Source: Hyphomonadaceae bacterium UBA4763
Lineage (GTDB): Bacteria; Pseudomonadota; Alphaproteobacteria; Caulobacterales; Aquidulcibacteraceae
Assembly: GCA_002403455.1 (NCBI GenBank)
Contig: DHHV01000039.1
Span: 1 to 44,920 of the forward strand
Length of the DNA: 44,920 nucleotides
Reading direction: 5' to 3'
Shown here: positions 33,252-40,528 of the stretch, one piece after another
How positions within the stretch are numbered: the stretch's first letter is position 1
How the letters are laid out: every line of letters starts with the position of its first letter
Notes under the pieces: model-generated
What the model saw: only the letters and a program-made list of their open reading frames with translations
Database searches by the model: none
Told to the model about the DNA's origin: nothing
Position numbers and translations under genes: made by a program

Positions 33252-34564
33252 GTTGTCGGCCGTTCCGGCGCTTCGCCAAACACACGGAGGAAGATCGTCG
33301 CGACATGTTTCAAATGATAGTTCAGATCAAATAATTCGGCCAACGCGGTCGGTGCGAGTAAACCGGCGACATCCGGATCGGCTTGCAACAATTCGAGAAA
33401 AAGTCCTTCGCCCCGCCAGGCCGGCATCGCGCAGCGCTGAACCAACGCATAGGCATTTTCGCGGCTGGCCCCCGCCTCGATTAACGCTAGCAAAACACGC
33501 TGCGAATGGATCAGGCCGCCCAGCCGGTCCAGATTGCGCGCCATGGCCTGCGGATAGACCGTCAATTGCTCGATCACCTGCCCTAATCTGTGCAGGGCGA
33601 AGTCGAGATGAGTGGTGGCGTCCGGGGCGATGCCGCGTTCGACACTGGAATGAGAGATATCGCGCTCGTGCCACAGCGCCACATTTTCAAGCGCCGGCAT
33701 GACCGCCGAACGCACCAACCGGGCCAACCCCGTCAAGTTCTCTGTCAGCACCGGGTTGCGCTTATGCGGCATGGCGGAGGAGCCTTTTTGGCCCGGCGCG
33801 AAATATTCTTCGGCTTCGCCGACTTCGGTGCGCTGCAGATGGCGGATTTCGGTGGCGAGCCGCTCGATCGCGCTGGCGATCACGGCGAGGGTCGCAAAGA
33901 ACATCGCGTGGCGATCGCGCGGGATGACTTGCGTCGAGATCGGCTCCGGCGAGAGACCTAGTTTTTCCGCAACATAGGCCTCGATGCGCGGATCGATATT
34001 GGCGAACGTGCCAACCGCGCCAGATATAGCGCAGATGGCGATCTCGGCGCGCGCCGCCGCCAGCCGGGTCCGACAGCGATCGAATTCAGCAAAAGCTTGC
34101 GCCATTTTCAGCCCAAACGTGGTCGGTTCGGCGTGAATGCCGTGCGAGCGGCCAACGCACGGGGTGAACGCATGGCGGAACGCCTGCGCTTTCAGCGCGG
34201 CAAGCACGCGGTCAAGGCCTGCGGCCAGTAAATCGCTCGCCCGCGTCAATTGCACCGCCAAGGCGGTGTCAAGCACATCCGACGAGGTCATGCCTTGATG
34301 GGCGAAACGCGCCTCGGGGCCAACATGTTCAGCGACATTGGTCAAGAACGCGATAACGTCATGTTTGACCTCGGCTTCGATGTCCTGAACGCGCGCAACG
34401 GAAAAAGCGGCGCGGGCGCGATAGGCTTTTGCGGCTTCAAGCGGGGCATAGCCAAATTGCGCCATGGCCTCCAAAGCGAGGCATTCGATCTCGAGCCAAA
34501 TTTCATAGCGTGTCTGGTCCGACCACAGATCAATCATCGGGGAACGCGCATAGCGGGCAATCAT
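33248..34564 (-). CDS. purB: Adenylosuccinate lyase
   Basis: Acts twice in purine synthesis: SAICAR to AICAR plus fumarate, and adenylosuccinate to AMP plus fumarate. 438 residues from ATG 34564 (MIARYARSPM); the frame also allows a start 9 codons upstream. Fumarase/aspartase superfamily signature GSSAMPHKRNPVLTENL, TSSDVLDTALAVQL for the catalytic serine/threonine region, and GRSHGIHAEPTTFGLK with the conserved histidine. All-helical throughout. First gene of a two-gene unit with the DUF2332 gene. Confidence 0.97.
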   Translation of the reverse strand: MIARYARSPMIDLWSDQTRYEIWLEIECLALEAMAQFGYAPLEAAKAYRARAAFSVARVQDIEAEVKHDVIAFLTNVAEHVGPEARFAHQGMTSSDVLDTALAVQLTRASDLLAAGLDRVLAALKAQAFRHAFTPCVGRSHGIHAEPTTFGLKMAQAFAEFDRCRTRLAAARAEIAICAISGAVGTFANIDPRIEAYVAEKLGLSPEPISTQVIPRDRHAMFFATLAVIASAIERLATEIRHLQRTEVGEAEEYFAPGQKGSSAMPHKRNPVLTENLTGLARLVRSAVMPALENVALWHERDISHSSVERGIAPDATTHLDFALHRLGQVIEQLTVYPQAMARNLDRLGGLIHSQRVLLALIEAGASRENAYALVQRCAMPAWRGEGLFLELLQADPDVAGLLAPTALAELFDLNYHLKHVATIFLRVFGEAPERPTT

Positions 34565-35176
34565 GACAAAACCATCTCCACAATAAATCAAACAAACCGT
34601 CTATTACCGCGACATTTTAAAATTCGCGCAATTGCCATATTGCCATGTGATATTATGTCATCCTTTGCGCTGTATTTATATGATACTCTTCACAATTCAA
34701 CATGGGAACGATAATGCTTCCGCGAAGTTCAGCAAAATTATCCAGGAGAAAACAGGCCCTGCCACCCTCGATGACCGCTGCATTGAGTTTCGCCTCCCAA
34801 CTTCTGCTCCTTGGACAATTTTGAAATTGGTTCGATAGTCACAGCGTCTGCGAAGTCAAATTGATGATGATCACTCCGTCTCTCGAAAAACCGCAGGCGA
34901 CCTTCCTCGTTGAGGGCGAAAGAAATATCGCCTTTGTTTGATTATAGCATTTTTTGATATTGCGAGGTTTTTTCATGTAACATATCTGTTCATTCATTTA
35001 TTGTTGAAATTTTTTGCTGCAAAATGATGAATTTAGGGCGCATCATTTCTTGACAAAACTGAACAAGGAGAATATAAACTTAATAAATCAGCGGGATAAA
35101 TCTTAAATAACATTTCGCCCTCCAATTTTGTGCTCCGCCTCTTGCCAGCCGCTCGTCCTCGCGCGAAAGCAGACCC
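34565..35176. other. AT-rich 612-bp intergenic region between purB and the deacetylase gene
   Basis: Starts of two divergent genes flank it. Its base composition is markedly AT-rich against GC-rich neighbours. A 68-codon plus-strand frame (34632-34838) has no recognisable content. It includes a tandem ATTGCCAT repeat near 34630, a weak hairpin GGCGA/TCGCC at 34915-34932 followed by a T-rich run, and a strong promoter at 35050. It may hold a small RNA or decayed foreign DNA; nothing can be assigned. Confidence 0.6.
35050..35078 (+). promoter_or_regulatory. Near-consensus sigma-70 promoter for the deacetylase gene
   Basis: TTGACA at 35050-35055, a 17-bp spacer and TATAAA at 35073-35078: perfect -35, five of six for the -10. 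The predicted start is near 35085, giving a leader of about 90 nt before ATG 35177. Confidence 0.75.
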
Positions 35177-36205
35177 ATGCGGATCATTTTCACCGACCTC
35201 CACGACCGGCATGATTGCGCCGGGGAAATGAAAGACGGCCAGCTTGCGCCGTGTTTTGAGAACCCGCGCCGCCTGATGGCGATCGCTGACGCACTGCGCG
35301 CGGCAGGTCACCATGACTTCGAAACGCCGCCAGATAAAGGCCTCGCGCCGATCTTGGCCGTCCATGATCTTGATTATGTCGAGTTTTTACAAAGCGCGCA
35401 CGCGCAATGGCGCGCGGCCGGGCGCGCCGGCGATATCTTGCCGCTCTGCTGGCCGGGGCCTTACATGCGTCGCGAGGTGGCTCCCTCAACGATCGATGGG
35501 CAGGTCGGCCTCTACGCCTTTGACAGCGGTACGCCAATTTGCGCCGGCACCTGGGAGGCGGCGTATCAAGGCGCGCAAGGCGCCGTCGCGGCGGCCGATG
35601 CGGTCGCCGGCGGCGCGCGAACGGCATTTTTGGCGACCCGCCCGCCCGGCCATCACGCCATGCCCGGCCAATATGGCGGCTATTGTTTCTTGGCGACGGC
35701 CGCGATCGCCGCCCAGCGTTTGCTCGACCATGGCGCGGAAAAGGTTGCCGTGCTCGACATCGATTACCACCACGGCAATGGCACGCAGACCATTTTCTAC
35801 GAGCGCAACGATGTGCTCGTCGTTAATGTGCACGCCGATCCGCGCACCGAATATCCCTATTTTCTCGGCCATGCCGATGAGAAGGGCGCGCGGCGCGGCG
35901 AGGACGCCAATCTTAATCTGCCGCTCGCCAAAGGGGCCGATTGGGCGTCTTATCAGCCTGCGCTGCAAGAGGGGCTGGCGGCGATCGCCCGCTTTGGGGC
36001 CGACAGCTTAGTGCTGTCCTTTGGCGCTGATACCTATGTCGACGATCCGCTCGGCCGCTTTCGGTTGGTGACCAACGATTATGCGCGCGCGGGTCAGGCG
36101 ATTGCCGGGCTGAAGCTTCCCTGCGCGGTCGTCATGGAAGGCGGCTATCATATTGAGGCGCTCGGCGCCAATGTCGTGTCGCTGCTGCAGGGGCTGGAGA
36201 GCTAA
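35177..36205 (+). CDS. Histone deacetylase-family amidohydrolase (acetylpolyamine amidohydrolase type)
   Basis: Zinc hydrolase removing acetyl groups from acetylated polyamines or lysines. 342 residues. The general-base histidine pair is in RPPGHHA (H159, H160). Zinc ligands by family comparison are D196 and H198 in DIDYHHGNGTQ and D285 in FGADTYVDDP. The transition-state tyrosine is Y324 in MEGGYHIEALG. The sequence YCFLATAAIAAQ replaces the common YCFLNNAA, a change beside the active site. The N-terminal MRIIFTDLHDRHD and long substrate loop favour the acetylpolyamine group over true histone deacetylases. Single gene. Confidence 0.9.
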   Translation: MRIIFTDLHDRHDCAGEMKDGQLAPCFENPRRLMAIADALRAAGHHDFETPPDKGLAPILAVHDLDYVEFLQSAHAQWRAAGRAGDILPLCWPGPYMRREVAPSTIDGQVGLYAFDSGTPICAGTWEAAYQGAQGAVAAADAVAGGARTAFLATRPPGHHAMPGQYGGYCFLATAAIAAQRLLDHGAEKVAVLDIDYHHGNGTQTIFYERNDVLVVNVHADPRTEYPYFLGHADEKGARRGEDANLNLPLAKGADWASYQPALQEGLAAIARFGADSLVLSFGADTYVDDPLGRFRLVTNDYARAGQAIAGLKLPCAVVMEGGYHIEALGANVVSLLQGLES

Positions 36206-36303
36206 AGCGACGCCGCGGCTTGATCGGGATCGAGGCGGCGCCCGTCGGGGCGTGGACGCCGTCCGTCACCAAACCAAGCCGCGGCCCCCGGGCGATCCCC
36301 CAC
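36202..36303 (-). CDS. Possible small ORF antisense to the end of the deacetylase gene
   Basis: From GTG 36303 to TAG 36202, 33 codons: GDRPGAAAWFGDGRRPRPDG, then RRLDPDQAAASL. The open frame extends upstream to about 36336, but without a normal start codon. The residue pattern looks protein-like and lacks stops across a GC-rich stretch, but no good ribosome-binding site precedes the GTG. It may instead be a structured non-coding segment, since an 11-bp inverted repeat lies inside it. Confidence 0.2.
   Translation of the reverse strand: MGDRPGAAAWFGDGRRPRPDGRRLDPDQAAASL
36212..36285. repeat. 11-bp perfect inverted repeat with 52-nt loop
   Basis: GCCGCGGCTTG at 36212-36222 and CAAGCCGCGGC at 36275-36285, right after the deacetylase stop. 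The loop is GC-rich and can fold further. A second small hairpin GCGTT-ACAAC-AACGC follows at 36337-36351. Confidence 0.6.
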
Positions 36304-36400
36304 CCAGCTTTGCCATGGTCCGCTCCTGAAAAGCAGGCGTTACAACAACGCTCAGCCTATACTGGCGGATACGGCTCATGAAACCGATAATCTATTTTCA

Positions 36401-36481
36401 GAGAAATGGGCGGATTTGGCGATCGCCTTTGGTCTTCGTTGACGAAACTTCGCCAAATCCGCCAATATTACCCCACTTCTC
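36401..36481. terminator. Long imperfect palindrome between convergent genes
   Basis: The core arms GGCGGATTTGGCGA (36409-36422) and TCGCCAAATCCGCC (36450-36463) match over 14 of 14 bases. Inside the loop is TTCGT-TG-ACGAA. Outside, GAGAAATGGG (36401) and CCCCACTTCTC (ending 36481) extend the pairing with an interruption. It ends in the stop codon of the minus-strand repeat-protein gene. It could act as a two-way transcript end, but there is no T-run; it could also be a small mobile palindromic element. Confidence 0.45.
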
Positions 36482-37334
36482 AGCTGATCTTTACTGCCGA
36501 CACGACGACCTCTTCGCCGCGCGCATTGCGTAATTTCAGATCGACCGTGCCGTCGGGGTTGGTTTTGACGACCGATCCGCCGCCATAGGTCACCCCGCCC
36601 GGGCCGGTGCAGGAGACTTGGCCGGTCCGGCCCGCCGCGTAGCTCGCCGAGCGTTTGCAGCTATAGGTCCCGCCGAAGAAATTCTTGCCGGAGATGCTGG
36701 CCGTGACGCCGTCGGCCGTGACCGAGCGGTTGACCTTGGCCTCGCCGCCGAGGAAGTTTTGCCCTTCGCGGGTGACCGTCCCGCCATTCGGGCCGACTTG
36801 GCGCTGGGTTTTGGCTTGGCCGCCCAAGAAGGTTTCCCGTTGACGCGCGACATTACCACCGCTTGGGCCGACTTGGCGCTGGGTTTGCACGTTGCCGCCC
36901 AAGGCCGTCTGCCCCTGCACGGTCGAGCTGCTGCTCTGGCCATTCGCCGAGCGGGTGACTTTGGCCGAGCCGCCAATAGCGTTCGAGCCTTGCGCGCTCG
37001 AGGTGACGCCATTCGCGCCCGCTTCGCGGCGGAATGAGCCTTGCCCGCCAGTGATGGTCGCGCCCGAGCCTTGGGTGACGCGGCCATTCGCGGTTGGCGT
37101 GGTGCTGAGCGAGCCGCTATTGCCGAGCACGCCTTGCCCGCTGACGCTGGCGGCGCGGTCGCACGCGACGCCCGTCAACTGGATTTTGTTGCCGCCCGCG
37201 CCGGTGACGACGCAGGTCTTGACGGGGGCTGACGGCGCCGGGGCCGGCGCCGGAGCCGGGGTTTGCGCTGCGGCGGCGGCGACAAAGCCAAGCGACACTG
37301 CGGCGATTCCGGCATAGATCGATGATTTCAACAT
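36480..37334 (-). CDS. Exported Gly/Gln/Thr-rich repeat protein of unknown function
   Basis: 284 residues with a signal peptide (MLKSSIYAGIAAVSLGFVAA...AQ) and a proline-alanine linker (TPAPAPAPAPSAP). A region with one cysteine pair is followed from about residue 75 to 210 by imperfect ~22-residue repeats of the type (F)LGGQAKTQRQVGPNGGTVTR. A C-terminal part has two more cysteines (YSCKRSAS, GQVSCTGPGG) and ends VDLKLRNARGEEVVVSAVK. The regular GG and alternating polar/hydrophobic pattern suggests a beta-solenoid or fibre-like fold. GGAGA precedes the ATG. It lies 34 bp after the EF-hand gene, so they are probably one transcript. I do not recognise a family. Confidence 0.8.
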   Translation of the reverse strand: MLKSSIYAGIAAVSLGFVAAAAAQTPAPAPAPAPSAPVKTCVVTGAGGNKIQLTGVACDRAASVSGQGVLGNSGSLSTTPTANGRVTQGSGATITGGQGSFRREAGANGVTSSAQGSNAIGGSAKVTRSANGQSSSSTVQGQTALGGNVQTQRQVGPSGGNVARQRETFLGGQAKTQRQVGPNGGTVTREGQNFLGGEAKVNRSVTADGVTASISGKNFFGGTYSCKRSASYAAGRTGQVSCTGPGGVTYGGGSVVKTNPDGTVDLKLRNARGEEVVVSAVKIS

Positions 37335-37368
37335 GATAGGTCTCCGTGTTGATGATGTATTGGGTTGA

Positions 37369-37857
37369 TTAGCTGTTGGTCGGGGTCAGTTTACGCAGCT
37401 CGCCGCGGGTCAAGGCGCCGTCTTTGTTGAGATCGCCTTGGGAAAATTCGGCTTGTAATTGCGCCAGATATTCCGCCTCGGTGACAGACGCGCTTTTGTC
37501 TTTATCGAGCTGGGCAAAGCGCTTGGCCGCGAAGTCTTGCGACTGGGCCCGCGTGATGCCGGCGCTTAACGCCGAATTGTCAGTCGTGGGCGCCAGGCCC
37601 CGGATCTCGCCGCGACGGATGACGCCGTCCTTGTTGCGGTCAGCGCGATCAAATTCGGCCAAATAGATTGCGGTGAATTCGGCCGCTGACACCGCGCCGT
37701 TACGATCGGCATCGGCGAGGCCAAAGCGGGCCCGCGCCAGTGATTGATATTCGGCGGCCGTCAGACGTCCGTCGACCCAAGCGCTGACCGCGTCTTGCGC
37801 AAATGCCGGTGTTGAGATCGTCGCCGCCAAGGCGATGACAAGAGAGATGTTTCTCAT
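37369..37857 (-). CDS. Exported EF-hand calcium-binding protein
   Basis: 162 residues with a Sec signal peptide (MRNISLVIALAATISTPAFA). Four EF-hand loops in two pairs: DADRNGAVSAAE, DRNKDGVIRRGE, DKDKSASVTEAE and DLNKDGALTRGE. Loops 1, 2 and 4 keep the glycine at position 6; loop 3 has alanine there (DKDKSA) and may bind less well. Calmodulin-like periplasmic proteins of this kind are common in alphaproteobacteria but are mostly uncharacterised. AAGGA precedes the start. First gene of a two-gene unit with the repeat protein, divergent from the two-component genes. Confidence 0.88.
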   Translation of the reverse strand: MRNISLVIALAATISTPAFAQDAVSAWVDGRLTAAEYQSLARARFGLADADRNGAVSAAEFTAIYLAEFDRADRNKDGVIRRGEIRGLAPTTDNSALSAGITRAQSQDFAAKRFAQLDKDKSASVTEAEYLAQLQAEFSQGDLNKDGALTRGELRKLTPTNS

Positions 37858-37891
37858 TTCGATTTCCTTTTCATTTTCTATTTACTGGGCA

Positions 37892-37926
37892 AAACGTGTC
37901 CAAACGCAGATATTATTCTGCAAACG
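37892..37926. promoter_or_regulatory. Helically phased AAACG direct repeats in the divergent region
   Basis: AAACG begins at 37892, 37902 and 37922, i.e. 10 and 20 bp apart. Within the same span is an inverted repeat GCAGA-N6-TCTGC (37906-37921). It lies between the EF-hand gene and the OmpR-family regulator gene. OmpR/PhoB regulators usually bind direct repeats on one DNA face, so this may be an autoregulatory site; that is inference. Confidence 0.35.
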
Positions 37927-38028
37927 ACATGATTTTTACTTCTGTTGTCGTTGGATTTGGTGTTTACCCCCGACGAAAATTCAGGTAGCAATCTCGCCGG
38001 TTCGCCGCCACGAACGGATTGGGTCGAA

Positions 38029-38766
38029 ATGTATCCAAGTTTATCCACCGCCGCCCCGCCGCTGGTGCTGATCGTTGACGACGATCCGGAGATCCGCGCG
38101 ATGGTGCGCGCTATTCTGACCCAGCATGGATTTGCCAGCGTCGAGGCCGAGGGCGTCGGCGCCGCGCACGCCGCCTTGCGCGCCCAAGCCTTTGACCTGG
38201 TCCTGCTCGATTTGGGGCTGGGGGATGGCGATGGGCTCGATCTATGCCGGCGCTTGCGCGGCGAGGGCGCCCAACCGGTGTTGATCTTGTCGGCGCGGGC
38301 CGATCCGATCGACCGCATTCTCGGCATCGAGGTAGGCGCCGACGATTATCTGACCAAGCCTTTTCACCCGCGCGAATTAATCGCCCGCATCCGCGCCATT
38401 TTGCGCCGCACCCACGCACAGGGGGTGGCTAATCAGTCGCGGTCGGCGAGCGCGCTCGGCTTTGCCGGCTGGCGGTTGGATCTGGTCCGACGCGAATTAC
38501 GGCGGGCGGATGGCGCGCTCGTCCATCTGGGCGACGCCGAATTTGAGATGCTGGCTTTGTTGGTCGAGCGGGCCCAGCGCGTTGTCTCGCGCGATGAATT
38601 GTTCGAGGCCTTGCACGGCCGGCTGCCCGATCCTGAAGACCGCAGCATCGATTTGCGGATCAGCCGCCTGCGTCGAAAAATTGAAATCGACCCCAAACAA
38701 CCCGCCATGATCAAAACAATCCGCGCGGAGGGCTTTTTGTTCACCGAAGCGGTGGTCCCGGCATGA
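38029..38766 (+). CDS. OmpR/PhoB-family response regulator
   Basis: 245 residues from ATG 38029 (MYPSLSTAAPP); a TTG at 37945 would add 28 atypical residues. Receiver domain (LVLIVDDDPEIRAMVRAIL, phosphoacceptor in LVLLDLGLGDGDGLDL, ILSARADPIDRILGIEVGAD, DDYLTKPFHPRELIARI), linker, and a winged-helix DNA-binding domain (LLVERAQRVVSRDELFEALH, IDLRISRLRRKIE, MIKTIRAEGFLFT). Shares ATGA with the kinase gene that follows, so the pair is made together. Targets are unknown; the divergent EF-hand/repeat-protein operon is the obvious candidate. Confidence 0.93.
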   Translation: MYPSLSTAAPPLVLIVDDDPEIRAMVRAILTQHGFASVEAEGVGAAHAALRAQAFDLVLLDLGLGDGDGLDLCRRLRGEGAQPVLILSARADPIDRILGIEVGADDYLTKPFHPRELIARIRAILRRTHAQGVANQSRSASALGFAGWRLDLVRRELRRADGALVHLGDAEFEMLALLVERAQRVVSRDELFEALHGRLPDPEDRSIDLRISRLRRKIEIDPKQPAMIKTIRAEGFLFTEAVVPA

Positions 38767-40121
38767 GCGCCCCTGTCGATCCCCTTCGGCTGTGGCGGCG
38801 TCCGCCCGCGCCTTGGTCGTTATTTTGGGTCGCCATAGCGATCTTGCTGACAACCTTTTTGATCAGCTCGGTGACCTTGTTTGCGTTGACCCAAGCGCGC
38901 GTCGATAGCGGCCTTCCCCGCCGCGTGCCGCTGCCGGACCAGGCAGCCGCCATCATCCTGGCGTTTGAGACTGGTGATGTCGGCCAGCGCGATCTGATGC
39001 GGCGGGCGCTGAACAGCTCCGATCTTGGCGTGCGTCTGTTGGAGACTTGGCCGTCCGAACGCCGCCGCGGCGAGCTCGGCCATCGATGGATGGCGCAGAC
39101 CATCCGCGGCTATCTGCCGGCCGACAAAGCCGGCTTGATGGACGAGGCGGCGATCTGGTTTCCGGAAATCCAGCGTCCCGGGTGGATCGTCAAGGCGGTG
39201 CAAGTCATCGTGCCGCTCAGTGATGGCGCGATTTTGGAACTCGATTTCCGCGATCGCGGGATCGTGTTTTATTACGCCATTTGGACGATGGGGGCCTGGG
39301 GATTGTTTGCGCTGGTGCTGACGGGCGGGGCGATCATCGTCGTGCGCCGCATTTTGGCGCCCTTGCGGCGCGTTGCGGCGGCCGCCGACCAGATCGGCCG
39401 CGATGTCGACAGCCCACCCATGCCCGAAGCAGGGCCGGCGGAATTGCGGCGCGTCGCGCGCGCCTTCAACGCCATGCAACAACGGGTGCGCGATTTGATC
39501 GGCCAACGCACGCGCATGCTGGCTGGTATCGCCCATGATTTGCGCACGGTCTTGACCCGCCAGCGTTTGCGGCTGGAGGCGCTGCCTGAGCCCGCGCAAC
39601 GCGCCAAGGCGATTGCCGATTTCGACTTCATGATGCGCGTAATCGACACCCATCTCGATTTCGCCAAGGCCGAACAGGCGCTCGAGCCGCCAACCCGCTT
39701 TGATCTTGCCAATCTGGTCATCGACTTGGTCGAAGACGCCGCCGCGGCCGGTAAAAACGCGCTTTATGTTGGGCCTGACCAAGCGGTGATCTTGGGCCGG
39801 CCGGATGCGTTGCGCCGCGCGATCGCCAATTTGATCGACAATGCGCTAACCTATGGCGGCGAAGCTGAGGTCAGCTTGCGCCTCGACGGGACCGAGGCGG
39901 TGGTGCAAATCGGCGATCGCGGTCCCGGCGTGCGGCCGGCCGATCGCGACACGATTTTTTTGCCCTATCGCCGCATGTCGGACGCGCAGGCGCTCGATGC
40001 GCCGCATTTTGGCTTGGGGCTCGCCACGACGCGGGCGATTTTGCGCCGGCATGGCGGGGATGTGACGATCGCCGATCGCCCGGGCGGCGGCGCGCTGTTT
40101 ATCGCCCGCTGGCCGGGGTAG
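38763..40121 (+). CDS. EnvZ-like membrane sensor histidine kinase
   Basis: 452 residues. Membrane segments at about 20-42 (LFWVAIAILLTTFLISSV) and 163-190 (AIWTMGAWGLFALVLTGGAI) enclose a periplasmic domain of about 115 residues. Then HAMP (RRILAPLRRVAAAADQ), an H-box GIAHDLRTVLTRQRLRLE with histidine 258, and HATPase_c (RRAIANLIDNALTYGG, IGDRGPGV, FGLGLATTRAILRRHGG). The H-box has valine where nearly all EnvZ-type kinases have proline (HDLRTPLTR). Partner of the preceding response regulator by 4-bp overlap. The periplasmic domain gives no clue to the ligand. Confidence 0.92.
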   Translation: MSAPVDPLRLWRRPPAPWSLFWVAIAILLTTFLISSVTLFALTQARVDSGLPRRVPLPDQAAAIILAFETGDVGQRDLMRRALNSSDLGVRLLETWPSERRRGELGHRWMAQTIRGYLPADKAGLMDEAAIWFPEIQRPGWIVKAVQVIVPLSDGAILELDFRDRGIVFYYAIWTMGAWGLFALVLTGGAIIVVRRILAPLRRVAAAADQIGRDVDSPPMPEAGPAELRRVARAFNAMQQRVRDLIGQRTRMLAGIAHDLRTVLTRQRLRLEALPEPAQRAKAIADFDFMMRVIDTHLDFAKAEQALEPPTRFDLANLVIDLVEDAAAAGKNALYVGPDQAVILGRPDALRRAIANLIDNALTYGGEAEVSLRLDGTEAVVQIGDRGPGVRPADRDTIFLPYRRMSDAQALDAPHFGLGLATTRAILRRHGGDVTIADRPGGGALFIARWPG

Positions 40122-40528
40122 AAAGAAGCAGGTCAAGGTGGCGGGGCGCTGTAAGACGGCTTATTTCAGCATGATCGTCAGCTCTTGCCGACTGATTATT
40201 GCGCCCGCCCGCCGCAGCACCGCTTCGCCGCGGGGATTGACCAAGTCAACGTCGGCGCATTGTCGAGCCTCACTGGTGCTGCTTGCGCCCAAAAGGATCA
40301 TCGACGCAGCGCTCACGTGCGTGTAAGCGATCGCACCCCCCATCCAAGCTTGCTGCGTCTTGCAGATTTTCCTCTTGGTTGGGCTAATGCTGTTTGGCGT
40401 CGCCTTTGCCTTGGCCGACGCCGCGCACCGGATTGAACGGGCAATCATTCCGAATTGGACGGCCCTTGATTCCGGATTAGTCGCTTATACATTCCGGATT
40501 GGACGCTCACCATCACCTAAACTGACGA
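40122..40528. other. 407-bp intergenic region before the AAA ATPase gene
   Basis: No supported gene. A minus-strand frame at 40161-40448 (95 codons) contains a hydrophobic stretch (VSAASMILLGASSTSEA) and ends VDLVNPRGEAVLRRAGAIIS. That end faintly resembles the end of the exported repeat protein at 36480 (VDLKLRNARGEEVVVSAVK). It lacks a ribosome-binding site, so I treat it as a possible remnant. The right end carries three iterons. Confidence 0.5.
40447..40500 (+). promoter_or_regulatory. Three ATTCCGRATT iterons with exact 22-bp period
   Basis: ATTCCGAATT at 40447, ATTCCGGATT at 40469 and ATTCCGGATT at 40491; each begins 22 bp after the last. Copies 1 and 3 are followed by GGACG. The array ends 29 bp before the ATG of the AAA ATPase gene. 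The even two-turn spacing puts all sites on one DNA face, typical of cooperative regulator binding. Confidence 0.6.

Noticed and set aside
34632..34838. 68-codon plus-strand frame in the purB-deacetylase gap
   Set aside because: No ribosome-binding site and no recognisable content; it lies upstream of the real promoter.
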